A DNA stretch of 64,000 bases from Varroa destructor (Eukaryota > Arthropoda > Arachnida > Mesostigmata > Varroidae), in contig NW_019211454.1 in NCBI RefSeq assembly GCF_002443255.2, positions 13,414,248 to 13,478,247 on the forward strand, written 5' to 3'. Positions 25,301 through 38,289 of this stretch are shown piece by piece. A program made the translations under genes and the position numbers. The number at the start of each line of letters is the position of its first letter. Position 1 is the stretch's first letter. The notes beneath the pieces are model-generated. The model saw nothing but the letters and a program-made list of their open reading frames with translations. It was not told where the DNA came from and ran no database searches.

Positions 25301-28300
25301 GTGCAAACGCATTGCCGGTTAGGAGACATTGTCTTGATGCAACTTCCATGTCCATACTGGCCCGTACCTAAAAACTCCCAAATAGAGGCTTCACGGTTAT
25401 TTTAATTATAGCAGAAATGAGCGACTAACCTCCCAAAATCCCTTTACTGCAAAATGTATGAGCCTGTTTATTTCGCTGCAATTGGAACCAATTTTTAACG
25501 TATTGCTTGCAGGATGTGAAAATACCCATTCTGATTAAGCGCAAATGCAAGGGGGGTGGATTAACCCGAAGCCCGATGGTTGTAAGTCCTGTGCCGTACG
25601 CACTTTTTGAGATGGCCGACAAAACTCGCTCTGTTAAATTAGCATTTATCATGAATTGTACGGTAGATTCTGTTGTTTTCTGCTAGATCCAGACCAAACT
25701 AACAGGCTATAACGACAAACATATTGGAAGGAATCACAATTAAAGACACGCTACACTGATCAAGACCGGTTGCAACATATATTAAAAAAGTATGTTCATA
25801 TATATTGTGTCTTCATATAGGCAGCTTATCGACTTCAGAATTTTAATCGGTATAAGTTATCACATTTCAAAATTGTAGTACTAACGACGATAGTAGCCAT
25901 TTGTTTAAGTGTCACACATGTGGCTTCTGCACGATTTCCATACATGATCAGTATAAAGCGCACCATTTTCTCAATGTCAATGATTTACGTAACAATGATG
26001 TCAATTCCAGAAGTATCCTGTCGAACGATTTTGGCGTTTAACTGAAGATTTCAACATTTGAATTTTTCAAAGGTGTGCTTCAAGTTAAAGGTACAATAGC
26101 GTTAGATTGGATGAATAGAATGAGGATGAAAAGCGTACCTAAGGCAATACCTCACTGAGCGTACCCCACCTTTGTTACCTGGGGCATATTTTTGCAGATA
26201 TCATCTAACTCATTCCACTTTGGCCACTAATGTAGAAATGAATCTGAAAAATAATCGCTCATGTTACCTTATGCCGAGCTCGGGGATCATATACGCCCAG
26301 GCCAAGGCACTGATTTTGTTATCTACAGAAACAAGCCGTTAATTCGTTATGCAATATTTGTCTACAATTTTGCATCATGAATGAACCTTCATGATAGACA
26401 AAAACAGACAGCGTACTAGTTTTTTTTTTTGCAAAGCGATAATTAAGGGATTACAGAATGAAAAATGCCACCCTAATGTTTAGATCGTTCTTTTCTTCTA
26501 GTCGATAGCACTTCCAACTCACAACACGAGTCTTTGTATGCAACCCAACAACCACAGTGACGGGCCTTTGTACTTGCATGCCTCGAAGGATACGCGGAAT
26601 TTATATATGAAACTGATTCTGGGTCGCGTTGCTACATAGGTGTACAGAATCCATGCTTTCTTACCAATTACTAGTTCACAACATCCCTATAATCCACGCG
26701 GGAGAAGATCCGCTTTTCACGCTTCCATGATAGGTGTCTGCTAAATTTCAATAAATTATAGTGAAATCCTGATAATTAAATTTAAACATCATCGACATAG
26801 TTATAGTGGAATACCAGGGCCCATGTTACAGATCGATTTGAAGATGTGTCTAATTCACAATCGAAAACATATTGCGAAACAAACATTACACACAGCCTGT
26901 ATGAATGAGCTCTTCCATTTTAGTTGTCTTCCATAACACAAGTATTTCTTTTGCTTGATCCATGGTGTTTCGCTAAGCATATAAAAGCTTGCCTTCATAC
27001 CTCCGCTGTAGTCTAGTTCCTGGTTGCCAATTTCGATTACTGTGTGTTTGTTTTCGGCTTCCTTTTGCCTACTCTTTCTCTTTTTGACTTTAGAATAAAC
27101 ATGCTAATATTTATACATCCACATGAATACACAGATGGCGGGAGATTTAAATTCGAACGCGCTTTGGTGAGGCGTTTGTCGTAATAAACATGCGTTCATT
27201 CGCTATTCTAGTACCGGAGGTGAGCAGGTTTTTTTTTTACAAAATGAAATAATAACGACCAAAAAAACACAGGTCATTTTTCATATTTGAATAGATACCA
27301 ATTATTATCAAAATTGTTCGCGTGTAACGAATCCCTCATCAAAACTGGAAGAAATTATCTTCGATTTTCATGCGCCGTTTGAAAATCAAAAGATAATTTT
27401 CCTCCTGGAAGATCCTGGATGGAAGATCCTCAACAACGTTTCGACTAAGACGCTAAAAAAGATGGATCAAAATGCCTTCAAATAATAAATTAATCGTTGT
27501 TTCGGAGAGCCGAACATCAATAGGCAATTGAGTCATCCAAGTAAGCTCCAATGATTCGTTTTTTTTTTTGAGAATCTATGCGTCTCTTTATATTTTTAAT
27601 ATTTATTGCTCGTCCTGAACTTTGACATTTTTGGCAGTTTTCACCTGCTACCAATCCAAAGTTCGATTTTGCCGAAACGTTTTTAAGCGGCATTTTGCTA
27701 AGTTTACAGCAAGCATGTCCATCACTTGTTACTAATAGGAAGTTGCTTGTGGATTAAAGGAGACATGTTTTGAAAACGATCAGTGAGGTCCCAAATTGAA
27801 GAATTTACGTAATCGTTGTACTGCGTAAACATAATCATCAGGAACAAAACTTGTAGCAGATGAAGGAAAAATTGCTGAAATATCATTGTTTAAATTAAAC
27901 AATCTTAAATACAACTCCTAAGATGAAAGGTCGGATTTCGACGTTTTATTATTACGACATGCCTAAGTATACGTATTGGAAGTTCTATGTTATTTATGCG
28001 TTAATATATATAGAGGCTATTGGTAACAGAGGACCAAACCATTTTGACCATGTTTAGTAACGATACCTTAAAAGGAGTAGATTGGAAAAGGATAGCATTT
28101 GCAGTAGATTGTTGCGTCGATAATCGTTTTCAAGGCAAACACGGATAAAGGTAAATAAAGTTATTAGTATCACATCAGACGTCTTTCACATAAAGGTATT
28201 TTCCTGGTAACTTAGAACGTACAAAAATGCACAAATTCCCGTACTAAGTTATAACGCGCTTTTTTAACCATCACTAAACTTACTGAGCGAGATTCATACC

Positions 28301-29161
28301 GCTCTCAATATAATGCACGCACTTAGTGGCTGTTTGCGACATATAGCAGCACACGATTAGACATTTGGGTTCTGATAGCTATACATCTTTGCCCAATAGT
28401 AACTACCAATGGGCCCATACGTATCTCGCTAGAATCAAAAATAGAAGCAGTTCCTGAGCTCGATCCGTTCTGCTAGAAAACACAATGTGGGGGGTACTAA
28501 AGGACAATTTCGGTGAGCTCGATCGACGATATGCTACTTGTGAAGTTGCTTTATGCCGCCCTTACGTTCTAGGTCTATATACCGCAACTGTATAGAGGCT
28601 CCGAGCATGTTCCTTAGCTGAGCCGGTAGGCTACTATTATTACGGCAATTTAGAAGGGATCGGTAAGTATGACCGTCGACTAATTGGAAGTTACATCGGC
28701 ACGCACGTATAAATTGACTCAGAAAAGTCACACTGGCCAACCAATGCAAAGCGCACAAAGGGCAAATGGTAGCACATCGGTAAACGTTTCCGTGTGCAGT
28801 TAACGCGGACAAGGTGACGCTGTTGCCTATAGGTAGATAGTGGACGAATGGGCAACGACATAATGTCATGATTTATATTAGTATATAGAATTGTAGCAGT
28901 AAGTACTGGCAACGTTAAAGATCACTGTAGTTGACAAATCTGTACCCGAATAGGATGGTCAGCAAACTAATACAGGTACACACGTACGATCGGAGAGACG
29001 CGCATGCAGAGAAAAGATTTCCCCATATTCTGTGTATTGAATCAGATTCTTAGCCGTGATTAGTACTAATTCGCAGTTCAGGTTCTTACCGCAAGGTCGA
29101 AGGCTTAGCGGAGCAATTATTTTACAGTAACTAGCTAAGAAATTTCATCAACACTCTGCAG

Positions 29162-29329
29162 GGGTGTCTTTTGTCGGATTAAGGACCGAAACATTCATGC
29201 TGAATGCTTCCGTTGCGCAACGTGTGGCACATCGCTCAAGAACCAAGGCTATTTCCTGGTTGGCGGTAAGCTCTACTGCGACATGCATGCACGTAACGCC
29301 TCCGTTATGCTCAAAGAGCCTGTTTCTCC
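29162..29329 (+). CDS. Zasp52: Zasp52 exon: remainder of LIM1
   Basis: This is a 168-bp exon, phase 2 in and phase 2 out. The acceptor AG is at 29160-29161 and the donor GTAAGT at 29330. Together with the previous exon it gives a full LIM domain with spacing Cys-x2-Cys-x16-His-x2-Cys-x2-Cys-x2-Cys-x17-Cys-x2-His. Recognisable pieces are RIKDRNIHAECFRCATC, SLKNQGYFLVGGKLYC and DMHAR. In the family this internal LIM sits between the ZM motif and the long linker. After the domain it runs into a short linker ending Pro-Val-Ser-Pro, the last Pro being completed by the next exon (CC|T if spliced to 31714, CC|C if spliced to 38290). Confidence 0.95.
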
Positions 29330-31713
29330 GTAAGTATCCGTTGCATTATATGCTAGGTACTTCAACTGCTGTAGTTCGAAGCAAAAAAAATTACTCCAAA
29401 TTATGCACTCACGAATAGCGCAGAGGACAGTGGTGCTATATAGCTAAAATTTGTCAAATGTTACTAACCATCGTGCGCAAAAAAGGTCACTTTGTTAACA
29501 GAGCTAGAAATAAGAATAATAATAGAGAAAAAGCTAATCTTGCCTAGAGGTGCTTTATCTTATTTAGTATCAAGGTGGTTATATTGAAAATCATGATTTT
29601 TGCGTTGTAGCTCCTCGTGGAGCTTTGCTGATCGCTGGTGGATACGGAAGTTGCAAAGGTCGGAGGGGATTTACAATGCGGTGTGTACCGTCTTCTAAAA
29701 TCTACTCCAACACACGCAAGCGTATGGAATTAGCACCTTTCCCATAATTCCGCTATGCAAAATGGTAGTCTTGGTCCATAATCGTGATTTTACGATACGA
29801 GTACGAAAATAAATTCGATAGAAGGCTTCGATTTACTCTGGAAAATGTATCATAAGGCGAAGTTCTATTAAAAAAACAGCTCGCCTTAAGGAAAATAAGG
29901 TTATTTAGATTCTTCGCATGTCAACAAACGTTTCGATATTTGGTCGGGAAAAACTAAATATTTCAGATCTTAGCATATTTCCTACCTAAATGATAAAACC
30001 CTAAAGATAATCACTATTAAAACTAGTATTCCCTCTTTAAAAAACCGAGTTTATCGTTGTAGCTGGATATCGCTGGACAAACTTACAACCGATTTTATCG
30101 ACCAGGACAATTTATAGTACATTGACTTTGACCTATCCTGGCGTTAGTTCAGATATCATTCAGGGTATGATTAGCGGGTCGCTAATATTTTGGGTGCGTC
30201 TTCGACGTCTGCTAAGGGGAGTTAAAACTAGGGTGTGTTTCGTCAGCAAACAAGCCAGTATAACTGAAGTTCCAAACTTCTTTGCAGTTGGTGCAGCGAC
30301 TGACTGCACGTTTAGCTGTTCACTACGAAGGTGTACATATTATAAACCCTCGAAAAACTATAGTAATATAGGCAGCACAGGATATTCTAGCGATACGCTT
30401 GCTTTCGAGTCGAGCTGCTTCTCTACACTGTGATTATGTGTGAAAATCAATTTATACCACGTTCTGTAATCGACTGTTACTGTTGGGCCACTGGTTTGAT
30501 GTGGAAGCAAGCGTATCGCTAGAATGATATTGAGCTATATATGAGAGCTTCTGTCGCATTTCATACTGACTGGCTTGACATACTGTTGTATGAGTGATAG
30601 GGATAACTAGCTGATCCACGTTTATCGATTCACGACTTAACTTACTGGTAACAGATCGTTTGCCTGTGGAAAGATACCTTTCCCGCGTCTGGCCTCCTAT
30701 CGAATATTCGTCATGACGATCTTCGGCGGAAGTTGAACAGTGTTCTTACCCTGAAGTTTGATAAGACACCGTAGATATTTTCTACGAAATGTAACGCATA
30801 AAAGTGAGAAGCAGTGTCACGTACGATCTCCTGAAGGAAATTGTTTTGTTTCTATTGGTGTCCGAATTAGTCGGCTCCTAACTAAACGAAACTTCACAAC
30901 ATTGAAGATGGCGGCGTATGGTCCTACTTACAAATAAGAATTTTATGCGGAAAACCATTCTAGCCAGCCACATATGGACAGGTGCATCGTATTTGTCCGC
31001 CGGCTTCTCTGTTAGTCGTACTCATTATGGTACAGCGGGGAATGGAGAGCAGGGGTATAGCGAGAAGCTTTTTTACATTGAAGAAAAAATCATTTATTTT
31101 TTCTACAGAGCGCTCCCATCATGAAAATGTTAAACATTCGACAAGAGATAAACAGATAGATAGAGAGAGAGAGAGAGAATAGGAGCGCTACTGGCACCTA
31201 CCTAACTAAGAGACGAGATTTTAGTCTAAGTTGGTGCGTTTTCAAAATGAACTCAATTCTCTCTTCCTTCCTATGGGAAAAATTTTTCATGAATCGGTTG
31301 GTTCAGATATTGTGTTTTATTGGTGGCAAAATTCGACTGCTCAAAAACAAAGCTATCCATCCGACAGCTGCCATGTACATTAAGAGATGATATGTCATCA
31401 ACTTCGGTATAGGATTCCTGTGATAATGCATGATCGTAGCGTTTGGGAGTTCCTTTTTTCACTGCGTAGCCGATCGTTGAGGGCTAGAATACCGGGTGCG
31501 CTGAATAGTATAGATTAAGAGGTCGAACCCATCGTGTAGCATTCAATCGCATAACTACTTTTTTCATCAAGCCTTTTGGCAATATGTAGACGAAATATGC
31601 TTTTTTTATAGATGCACATGAAGAGTTTCCCCCGTAGAACCGATGTCACGAAGGTCTTTAGGGTCACAAACACATTTCTTCTGGAGCTGTATTTTCTTTT
31701 TTGAGTTTTACAG
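29330..31713. other. Intron after LIM1
   Basis: The interval runs from donor GTAAGT to acceptor GAGTTTTACAG. It contains a short GA microsatellite at 31162-31178. Several frames of about 65-103 codons are unremarkable. Confidence 0.75.
31162..31178. repeat. GA dinucleotide tract
   Basis: An alternating GA run preceded by GATAGATA units. Confidence 0.85.
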
Positions 31714-31807
31714 TAGCTCTAATGCCCCCGTGGTGCCGCTGTCCACGCCCGCTTCGATTTCGTCGACGCCTGCGTCGTCGACGCCTTACGGCGCACATCC
31801 GTCATCA
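31714..31807 (+). CDS. Zasp52: Zasp52 exon: Ser/Pro/Thr-rich linker
   Basis: This is a 94-bp exon, phase 2 in and phase 0 out. The acceptor AG is at 31712-31713 after a T-rich tract and the donor GTGAGT at 31808. The first base T completes Pro (CC|T), followed by SSNAPVVPLSTPASISS and a TPASSTPYGAHPSS tail. Low-complexity Ser/Pro/Ala and a GC-rich, CpG-containing base composition stand out from the intron. This is the kind of disordered linker found between LIM1 and LIM2 in Zasp52. It may be alternatively spliced, because including it with the next exon leaves the wrong phase for the exon at 38290. Confidence 0.75.
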
Positions 31808-33069
31808 GTGAGTCTTTGTAGCAGCGGTTCATTCAGCTTTATTCGAATTTACCTATGTTACTTAAAATAGACGCAGATTATCTTTACGCAGCTATTTTTC
31901 GTCGTTTTTCAAGTTAAATGTATATTTTTTAAATTAGATTTTAGAAGACGGAGCTTTTAGTAGTTAAAAGTTTATGACTTACTATTGTTATTATTACCGC
32001 TGCAGCTTACTTATCCGGGATGATGATCAGATAAACTGTAGCTGCATACTAAGTTAATCCAATTCACTGTAATACCCCCAGGTTGGGGGCAGGCATTACT
32101 GGGAAGCTCTACTTTTGGGTGGTTTAATCGAAAAGGGTGGCCGATTGTCGAGCTAGTAATTATTGGAGAAGTTCATCTATGATAGAGAACACCAGAAAGA
32201 AGAGAAGCTATTGAGCTTATATTCTAAAGCGAAGATATTCTGGGTCTCAAAATTCTAATGAATAAATGGGCTGGTTCGGCCATCGATAACTAGCGCGCTT
32301 GCATTAAGTTATGCCTGCGAACTTTTTATGCGGCTCGTGTGAAATCCATTAAGCTGGAAGCGTTCATATATATATATATCAGTTCCTGGAATGTTCTAAT
32401 TGCAACACTGCACAGAAAAATTATCAGGGTAAAATATGAACGACAAATTACGTGGAGCATAAAATGTCTCGTCTTTAAAATTTCACGAAACCAGTTTCGT
32501 TCGTTTAGATCGATACGCAATCCTAATGATTCGTTAGATCATTGGCTCATTTCCGATCGATTGATCTCGTGCTAAGTTGTCTTCAATTATTCAGAATAGT
32601 TACTTTATCTGTTTGCAGCTTCAGTTTTCTAAAGCCAAAAGTTTCTAAATTTCTAATTTTTATGCTGCCGATGTTTTATCTAAGGCATTCTAGTCGTCAA
32701 AGAGCATCTAGAGGGGGCATAAGCTAATTTTCTGATTCATAATGCTTCGATATATACAGACACTTATCTACAGCTATGGGTCTGGATGACGCTTCGCTGC
32801 AGTAGCTCGACCTCCACGATAAATAAATCAATAGGGTGTAAATGTACGCCATGTCTACAACTATCTTTCAAGCTTTTGCAGCCAAGAGCGTGCTACTAGC
32901 TAGTAAAGAGTAAGCTAGTGTTTTTTTTTTTTTTTTTAACAAGAACTTTATGCTGATTTGTCGTGTTTTTCTCTTTTTTCATCGTGTTTGTGGCATTCTA
33001 TTCATTGTGTTTTCTGTTCCTTTTTCCGATTCGTTCCTTTTGATCCTCTTCTCTGTTAATTTCTTTCAG
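31808..33069. other. Intron between linker exons
   Basis: The interval runs from donor GTGAGT to acceptor AATTTCTTTCAG. It is AT-rich, with a T17 tract at 32921-32937 and a pyrimidine-rich final 130 bases. No other exon is seen. Confidence 0.7.
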
Positions 33070-33120
33070 CTTCAGTTCCGCTCAGTCCCTCCACCTCTAT
33101 CACCTAGGCCCGACCCTCAG
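33070..33120 (+). CDS. Zasp52: Zasp52 candidate exon: Pro-rich linker microexon
   Basis: This is a 51-bp exon, phase 0 at both ends, encoding LQFRSVPPPLSPRPDPQ. The acceptor is TTCTTTCAG (33068-33069) and the donor GTAATA (33121), the latter weaker than the others. The long polypyrimidine tract upstream, the phase match to the exon ending at 33120's predecessor (31807) and the Pro-rich product support it. Two further AGs inside (33074-33075, 33084-33085) are possible alternative acceptors; the last would shift the frame. No domain. Confidence 0.6.
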
Positions 33121-33855
33121 GTAATAACCGATCCTAGCAGAGATAGTATTAATGATTATTTGCCTCAATGCTAGCGAGTGACATTGTGTTGTATTATTAC
33201 TGTGTTGATCGTTTGCGTCGCCTTTCGTTGAGGTTAAGCTTCTGCCGCCGTCCGTCCATTCTGCTCCCGTAAAAGAAGATCGAAGTCGAACGAGCATGAC
33301 TAGCGACAACTTCTTTTTTTTTCTTGTTTTTGCTACTTCGATATGTGTTTTTTGAAATATATTGAAGTTGGCTTTGAAAAGCTTTTCATCTCTAATGTGT
33401 ACACTTTGAAACATATACGAGTCAGTATTTATTGAACACCCTCCTCCGCTATTATTTGGCAGACCTCATTCTCTTTTGGAGATCATGAATCAAATAGTCC
33501 AGTGACGACGGAATTTTTTCAGGTCGAATGTGCTAATAAACTGAAGTTAATATTGTGACGGGGATCTGTCACTGTCACATATCCTTCTCGAAGACATATT
33601 CTAGCTTAGCTAAATGTATCGTCTTCATTGTTATTCGTCAAATACATCTACTGAGTGCTGCTAGCTATCACCCGTCGACTTCAGAGCGACATCTAATCGA
33701 TTTGCTTAAGTTTCGTTTGTACAGACCTACTTTGATTTATACAGGCCTATCGTAGGACGGAAGAAACAGGAAGCGTTACATGAAGAAGGTCTTCTACACC
33801 ATTCTATAAGTTATCGTGAGCTTATGGTAAACCGGTGCGGGTTTTGCTGTTCCCC

Positions 33856-33883
<28 letters not shown>
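33856..33883. repeat. AT dinucleotide microsatellite
   Basis: An uninterrupted alternating AT run of 28 bases. Confidence 0.92.
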
Positions 33884-33887
<4 letters not shown>

Positions 33888-34520
33888 AATGGATTTACTT
33901 TAGAACTGTAGTAGTAGTAGTACATCTGGCCATTTTTTTTCTCTGTTTATCACACTTGTTCCATTGTTAACAAATTATATAAAACTCGTCGCTCCTTTAT
34001 ATGGTCGTGTACAGGACAATGGATTTTCGCTGAACAGTCATACTAGTCGTTTATGTAACATTGGATTGCCCTTTTTCTATGCGACTCGAAATGTGGCGAC
34101 ATAAGCTGACGTTGCCGCTGTCAACCCAGTGTCCCTATGTCAGAGCATCCGTAATTCGGACCCACCTTGGGCAAGACATATGACAGACGCTTCATATTAG
34201 AAACTCGATAATAAAGCTGGAATTTCATTCGATAATATTTTGCCTGTTTCAGATATTAGATCGCTTGTTATTAGATAGCAATCACTCAAAAGTTTACTTC
34301 GCTAACTTTTCTACCCCATCTATTCCACCCTACCTCATAACCTAGATTACGAAATTCTCCTTCTACCACGGCCGCTTTCAAAGCGAAACACGAGCCGATT
34401 TTTGTTGCCCTTCAGTGCTAAAAATCTGGGTAACTATGCTCGATATGTTCTCCTGAAAGTCTAAGACGAGTTTACAATTTGTGGCTAAGCAGTAACGAGA
34501 ACCCCATCAGTCTGTTGCAG

Positions 34521-34569
34521 TCAAACGTATGGCTTAGCCGCCACAAGCGTTTAACGAATAACGATGGAG
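34521..34569 (+). CDS. Possible microexon in the linker region
   Basis: This 49-bp segment lies between AG at 34519-34520 (AGTCTGTTGCAG) and GTAAAG at 34570. Read in phase 0 it gives SNVWLSRHKRLTNNDG without a stop. Its only real support is that 49 plus 37 bp (with the next candidate) repairs the phase break between 33120 and 38290. The composition is unlike the neighbouring Pro/Ser-rich linker, so it may well be chance. Confidence 0.15.
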
Positions 34570-35085
34570 GTAAAGTCTGGCTGAGAGACAAAGCCGGAAT
34601 TACCCCTTGGCCGCAGCTACCTTGGCGTTTACCTCCCTTATTACTGCCCGTGTCCGACCCTTGTTGCATAGTCAAATGCCACCAAGAGAAAGAAGGATGC
34701 ATGCGTTTTTATGACGAGACCGACAGCATACAGAGATGGCAAACGAAAAAGGGTAACGGTCATCATCGGGAGCGCACAGTTTTTGTTCATCCAATTAGTT
34801 GTTTTTTTTACTAATTGGAAAAAAACACGAGGACGGCATGGCAATCATGCCTTATGCATACTGCAAAAGAAAAGAATCATTAGAAATCATTAATTCTTGC
34901 AGCTTGAACCACTATAGGCCATCATTGGGACCGCCCGCCGTAGGCGGCAAACGAGTAGAACGATTATAGGACACCAATAGTTGCGGCTAACGCAATGTAG
35001 ACAATTTAGAACTATTGTCAGATTTCTTCGTGGTATACCCATTAAATTGTCATTATTATTTCTCTGTTGCTTTTCACTTTTATAG

Positions 35086-35122
35086 CGCGGTTCCGGATGT
35101 TTCGATGCATCAACTATCCCCG
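35086..35122 (+). CDS. Possible microexon in the linker region
   Basis: This 37-bp segment is bounded by a good acceptor (TTTTCACTTTTATAG, ending 35085) and a good donor (GTACGT at 35123). All three frames are open. One frame reads AVPDVSMHQLSP, plausible as linker, and needs phase 2 at entry; the frame that repairs the gene's phase would read RFRMFRCINYP. Splice signals are better than for the candidate at 34521. Confidence 0.3.
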
Positions 35123-36689
35123 GTACGTATGGTTATACTTAGAACATAGCATCATTAAACGCTTGCCCCATATAGGAAATTTTGCGAAAAGAACTTCTAT
35201 AAAATTAATGAAAGCAACATAATGTTAAATGACATCGACGCAAAGAGAACGACGCGTATGGTTTATGTGGCACTTACATACCATATTACCTTATACCTAT
35301 TCTTATATTCACCTCTGATGGAACCCGTGTTGAGTCAATGCACCCCCCGAGCATTCTCGTGCGTCTGCTATTCAAAGGGCACGTTTGGTGTTTGATAACG
35401 AACGCCTTCTGTTGCAAAACGACTATCGCGTTGATGTTACGTGAAGCATGCTTTTGATTTGATCATTAGCAAGCAAGAAGCACGCGTTCAATAGGTGCCA
35501 TGATTACCCCATCTCACCTCCGCTGTGAACCGACCAAGCTCGAGAGTAGTGATTTCCGTAGCAATCGTTTTGTCTAACAGCTTTATATTGCAGAACAAAA
35601 AGAAAAACCATAATCGATACAAGGCAAATGTTATATATACACAGCGTAGCGTGTACAAACATAGCAGGAAAAATTGTAGTTCCAATTTACTACCCACAGG
35701 CTTTTATACCTAAAATGTCATATATATGTGTGTGCTTTTAAGTGCAATATTGTTAAGGAATTAAATTGGGTTCAGCATAATTACTACGAGTGCTGGTACA
35801 GCAGAAATTTATGCGATATTCCTAGTAATAATAACTCCTGAAGTTACAGTGAGTAAAAACTAAATCGTTGTAGGTATAGGCACCACTTCTAAGAGTAAAA
35901 ATCTATAAAATAATTGCGTAATGTGTAACAAACCAATCTAGGTTATCTAGATTCAATACCAGGCGCAGCCTTATACATTGGCAGGCACCTTTGAAGGGTA
36001 CCGATATCAGATACGCAGATCTAATTCAAATTGGCTTATCTAATGCTACTTCGCGGTTTTCATTGTCCTCCTAATTTTCAAAGTCCAGTCTATAGTCACA
36101 TGTATATCATATAGATCACGCGATATAGGCGAAACAAATGTGCGGTGCACGATCACAGTTTCTTTACCTGTCTGTATATAGCTAAACATTATTGAGTTGT
36201 TATACACAAATTGTGTATTGTTTTTTGGAGAATTCTCCCCAAAGCCTGCTTTTGCCAAGTAGCATGAGTTGCTACGCCCGACGCCTGCGGTAGCTATAAC
36301 CATCATCACGCTTTTGATTACATTGCACATAGGGGTTTATAAACTACTGCTACCGTCCTTATGACTGCTATCTGACTTCCGAATGCCGCTTGGATTACCA
36401 TCTTCCGTAGTCCCCTGTTGGCCGGTCTCATCTGCAGCTGTCAAATCTACCACGTCGTTTCAGACAAAAGACTACCAGCTCCTTGTTGTATTGTATCCTC
36501 GAATTTCTCCCTTTCGTGGACTGCTATTGGTAAAAACGTATATTGTTGAAACATCTCGACCCTCTATTATAGCTTGGCCGAACGCTTTATATACACCGGT
36601 AATCCTCGAGCAGATGGCATCCATATGAGGACACACAATATCAGTTCATTAGTTCTATAAAACGGTCGTCAGAGGTTATCGAAATTCAT

Positions 36690-38180
36690 CTATGTATCAG
36701 TCAGTCTGTCAACAAAACCAAATGTTCTTTTCCGTGAAGGTCGTCTACTACCTTGTTCTTTTTCTGCATGGATTCGTTTGTAGACGCTTGTGTGTGCTTT
36801 ATATATGCGTAGCTGTAACGTGCGCATCATTTATACGTGCGCTTCCTTGTCTGTTTGGTCCCGGGCTGGCCAGCGTATTGTCGGAACGTATCTACCGTAT
36901 GCTGCGGCTCATTGACGGAACAGCATGGAGAACAACCAACTTAACCGATATGAATCTTTGCTTCTTTAACCCTAATTTTTCTGTCCCTTAATTCTAACCC
37001 TACGTGGCGTCATCTATAATTTTGTATGTGATTCTAATTTCTGTCTTTATACCGCTTAGCCCTGCCTTATCTGTTCGAACCCTTTTCCGCTCCGACCCGG
37101 GCTTTTAAACTGATATATTCGTGCCGGTGCAACTGCGCATTCAGTCGTGAAAGCATCCATCTGCGCAACGTGTGCGACACGTTTACACAGGCTTGGTGGT
37201 ATTTTTCCTCAACAATAACTTGATATTATCATTTTTTGCTTTGGTACTTTTCCACTCATCATTCGCTGTCGTGCTTTCTCTGACATTTTGTTATTTTTTT
37301 TGTGTCTTGATATCACGGATGCATACAAAACTCGGTTCGACCTTCTCCGGGCTGGCGCAGGTCTTCTCAGGCTATTTTATTTTACTCTTTAACGCGCATG
37401 TCATCCAACCAATTAACTCGGTGCAGATTTATTGTTTTTCGGTCCTTCCATGTGCGCAGCAGAGTACTTCAAAAATTGATATGATATCATATATATACTT
37501 GTCAATGTTGATCTTTCAATTTATCTATGGCCTGATTCCCTTTCGCACAGTGTTTAATATGTAAACTTCTGTGCGATGCATGGCTAAAATCGCTTGTTAA
37601 CTCCCAAATATCATACGCGGTCTATCACGTCAGATCCATCCATTTGCTTCCACGTCTTATTTCTATTTCAATTTGCCCTATTTCCTATCTTTTGCAAATC
37701 CGGTTTGCTTTGGCAGGACGCGCCGTTTACTCGCTCGTGACTCGGTGCCGCTTGTAGGACTATCACTAAGCGCCACCAAAAAATGTTTTTATGGACCTTG
37801 CCCTTTGTTTTTGCTATCTCTACCGTTTGTTTTTGTCTTTCCTACGTCCATATCCGATTTATGCACGCTATTGCGCTGTGCGCCCTTTCTGTCTTCCTCA
37901 TGTAGTTTTGCCTTCGTCTGCAGCGAACGCTTTGTTCGCTTGTCACCCTCTGGGTGACTCCTTCTGACTTATTTGCCCTGTGTGATCCCTTTTTTCGGCT
38001 TGCTTTCTACCTTATTTGGTTACCTTTGTCATTTTCCCAATCGACTATTGCTGCATTTATCCATAATTAGTGTGGTGCGGCATGACAAATTGTTAATGAC
38101 ATTACACCTGCCGATGCTGGTCTTGCCGTTTTGACGCGAATAAACGTGTCTTGGTAGCCCGTTCTCCGCTTGCCTTTCCT
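36690..38180 (+). other. Long pyrimidine-biased intron block
   Basis: On the plus strand this 1.5-kb block is visibly rich in T and C, with many runs such as TTTGTTTTTGTC and TTTTTTTTGTGTC, giving long T-rich open frames with hydrophobic products that I do not regard as genes. It directly precedes the long linker exon. The 250 bases after that exon show the opposite bias (A+G). Confidence 0.7.
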
Positions 38181-38289
38181 CTTTGCCTCCCCATATGACG
38201 CATTACTCACCTGCACACCTTTGGAAAGCCGCACCGCCCTGGTTTGTGCTGCCAGCCCCTGTTGCACCATTCCCTTCCTTCTTCTGCAG

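Larger units (their letters stand above)
23274..29161. other. Intron inside LIM1
   Basis: The interval runs from donor GTAAGT to acceptor ACACTCTGCAG. It holds dispersed repeat copies D (about 24108-24165) and B (25182-25300), several short poly-T tracts, and open frames no longer than 111 codons. No exon is supported. Confidence 0.75.
33121..38289. other. Intron(s) upstream of the long linker exon
   Basis: The interval holds an AT microsatellite at 33856-33883, two possible microexons (34521-34569 and 35086-35122) and, from about 36.7 kb to 38.2 kb, a long T+C-biased stretch that runs into the acceptor at 38288-38289. The phase break across this interval means at least one splice variant or exon here is not resolved. 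Confidence 0.6.

Noticed and set aside
25230..25345. tRNA gene on the minus strand
   Set aside because: The GGTTCGAACC element and a 6-bp possible acceptor pairing are present, but D and anticodon arms do not form convincingly and the T-stem has a mismatch; a tRNA-derived repeat is more likely.
36692..37957. Several long T-rich plus-strand frames with hydrophobic products
   Set aside because: Pyrimidine-biased DNA has few stops and gives Phe/Leu/Ser-rich translations; no membrane protein family features are seen.
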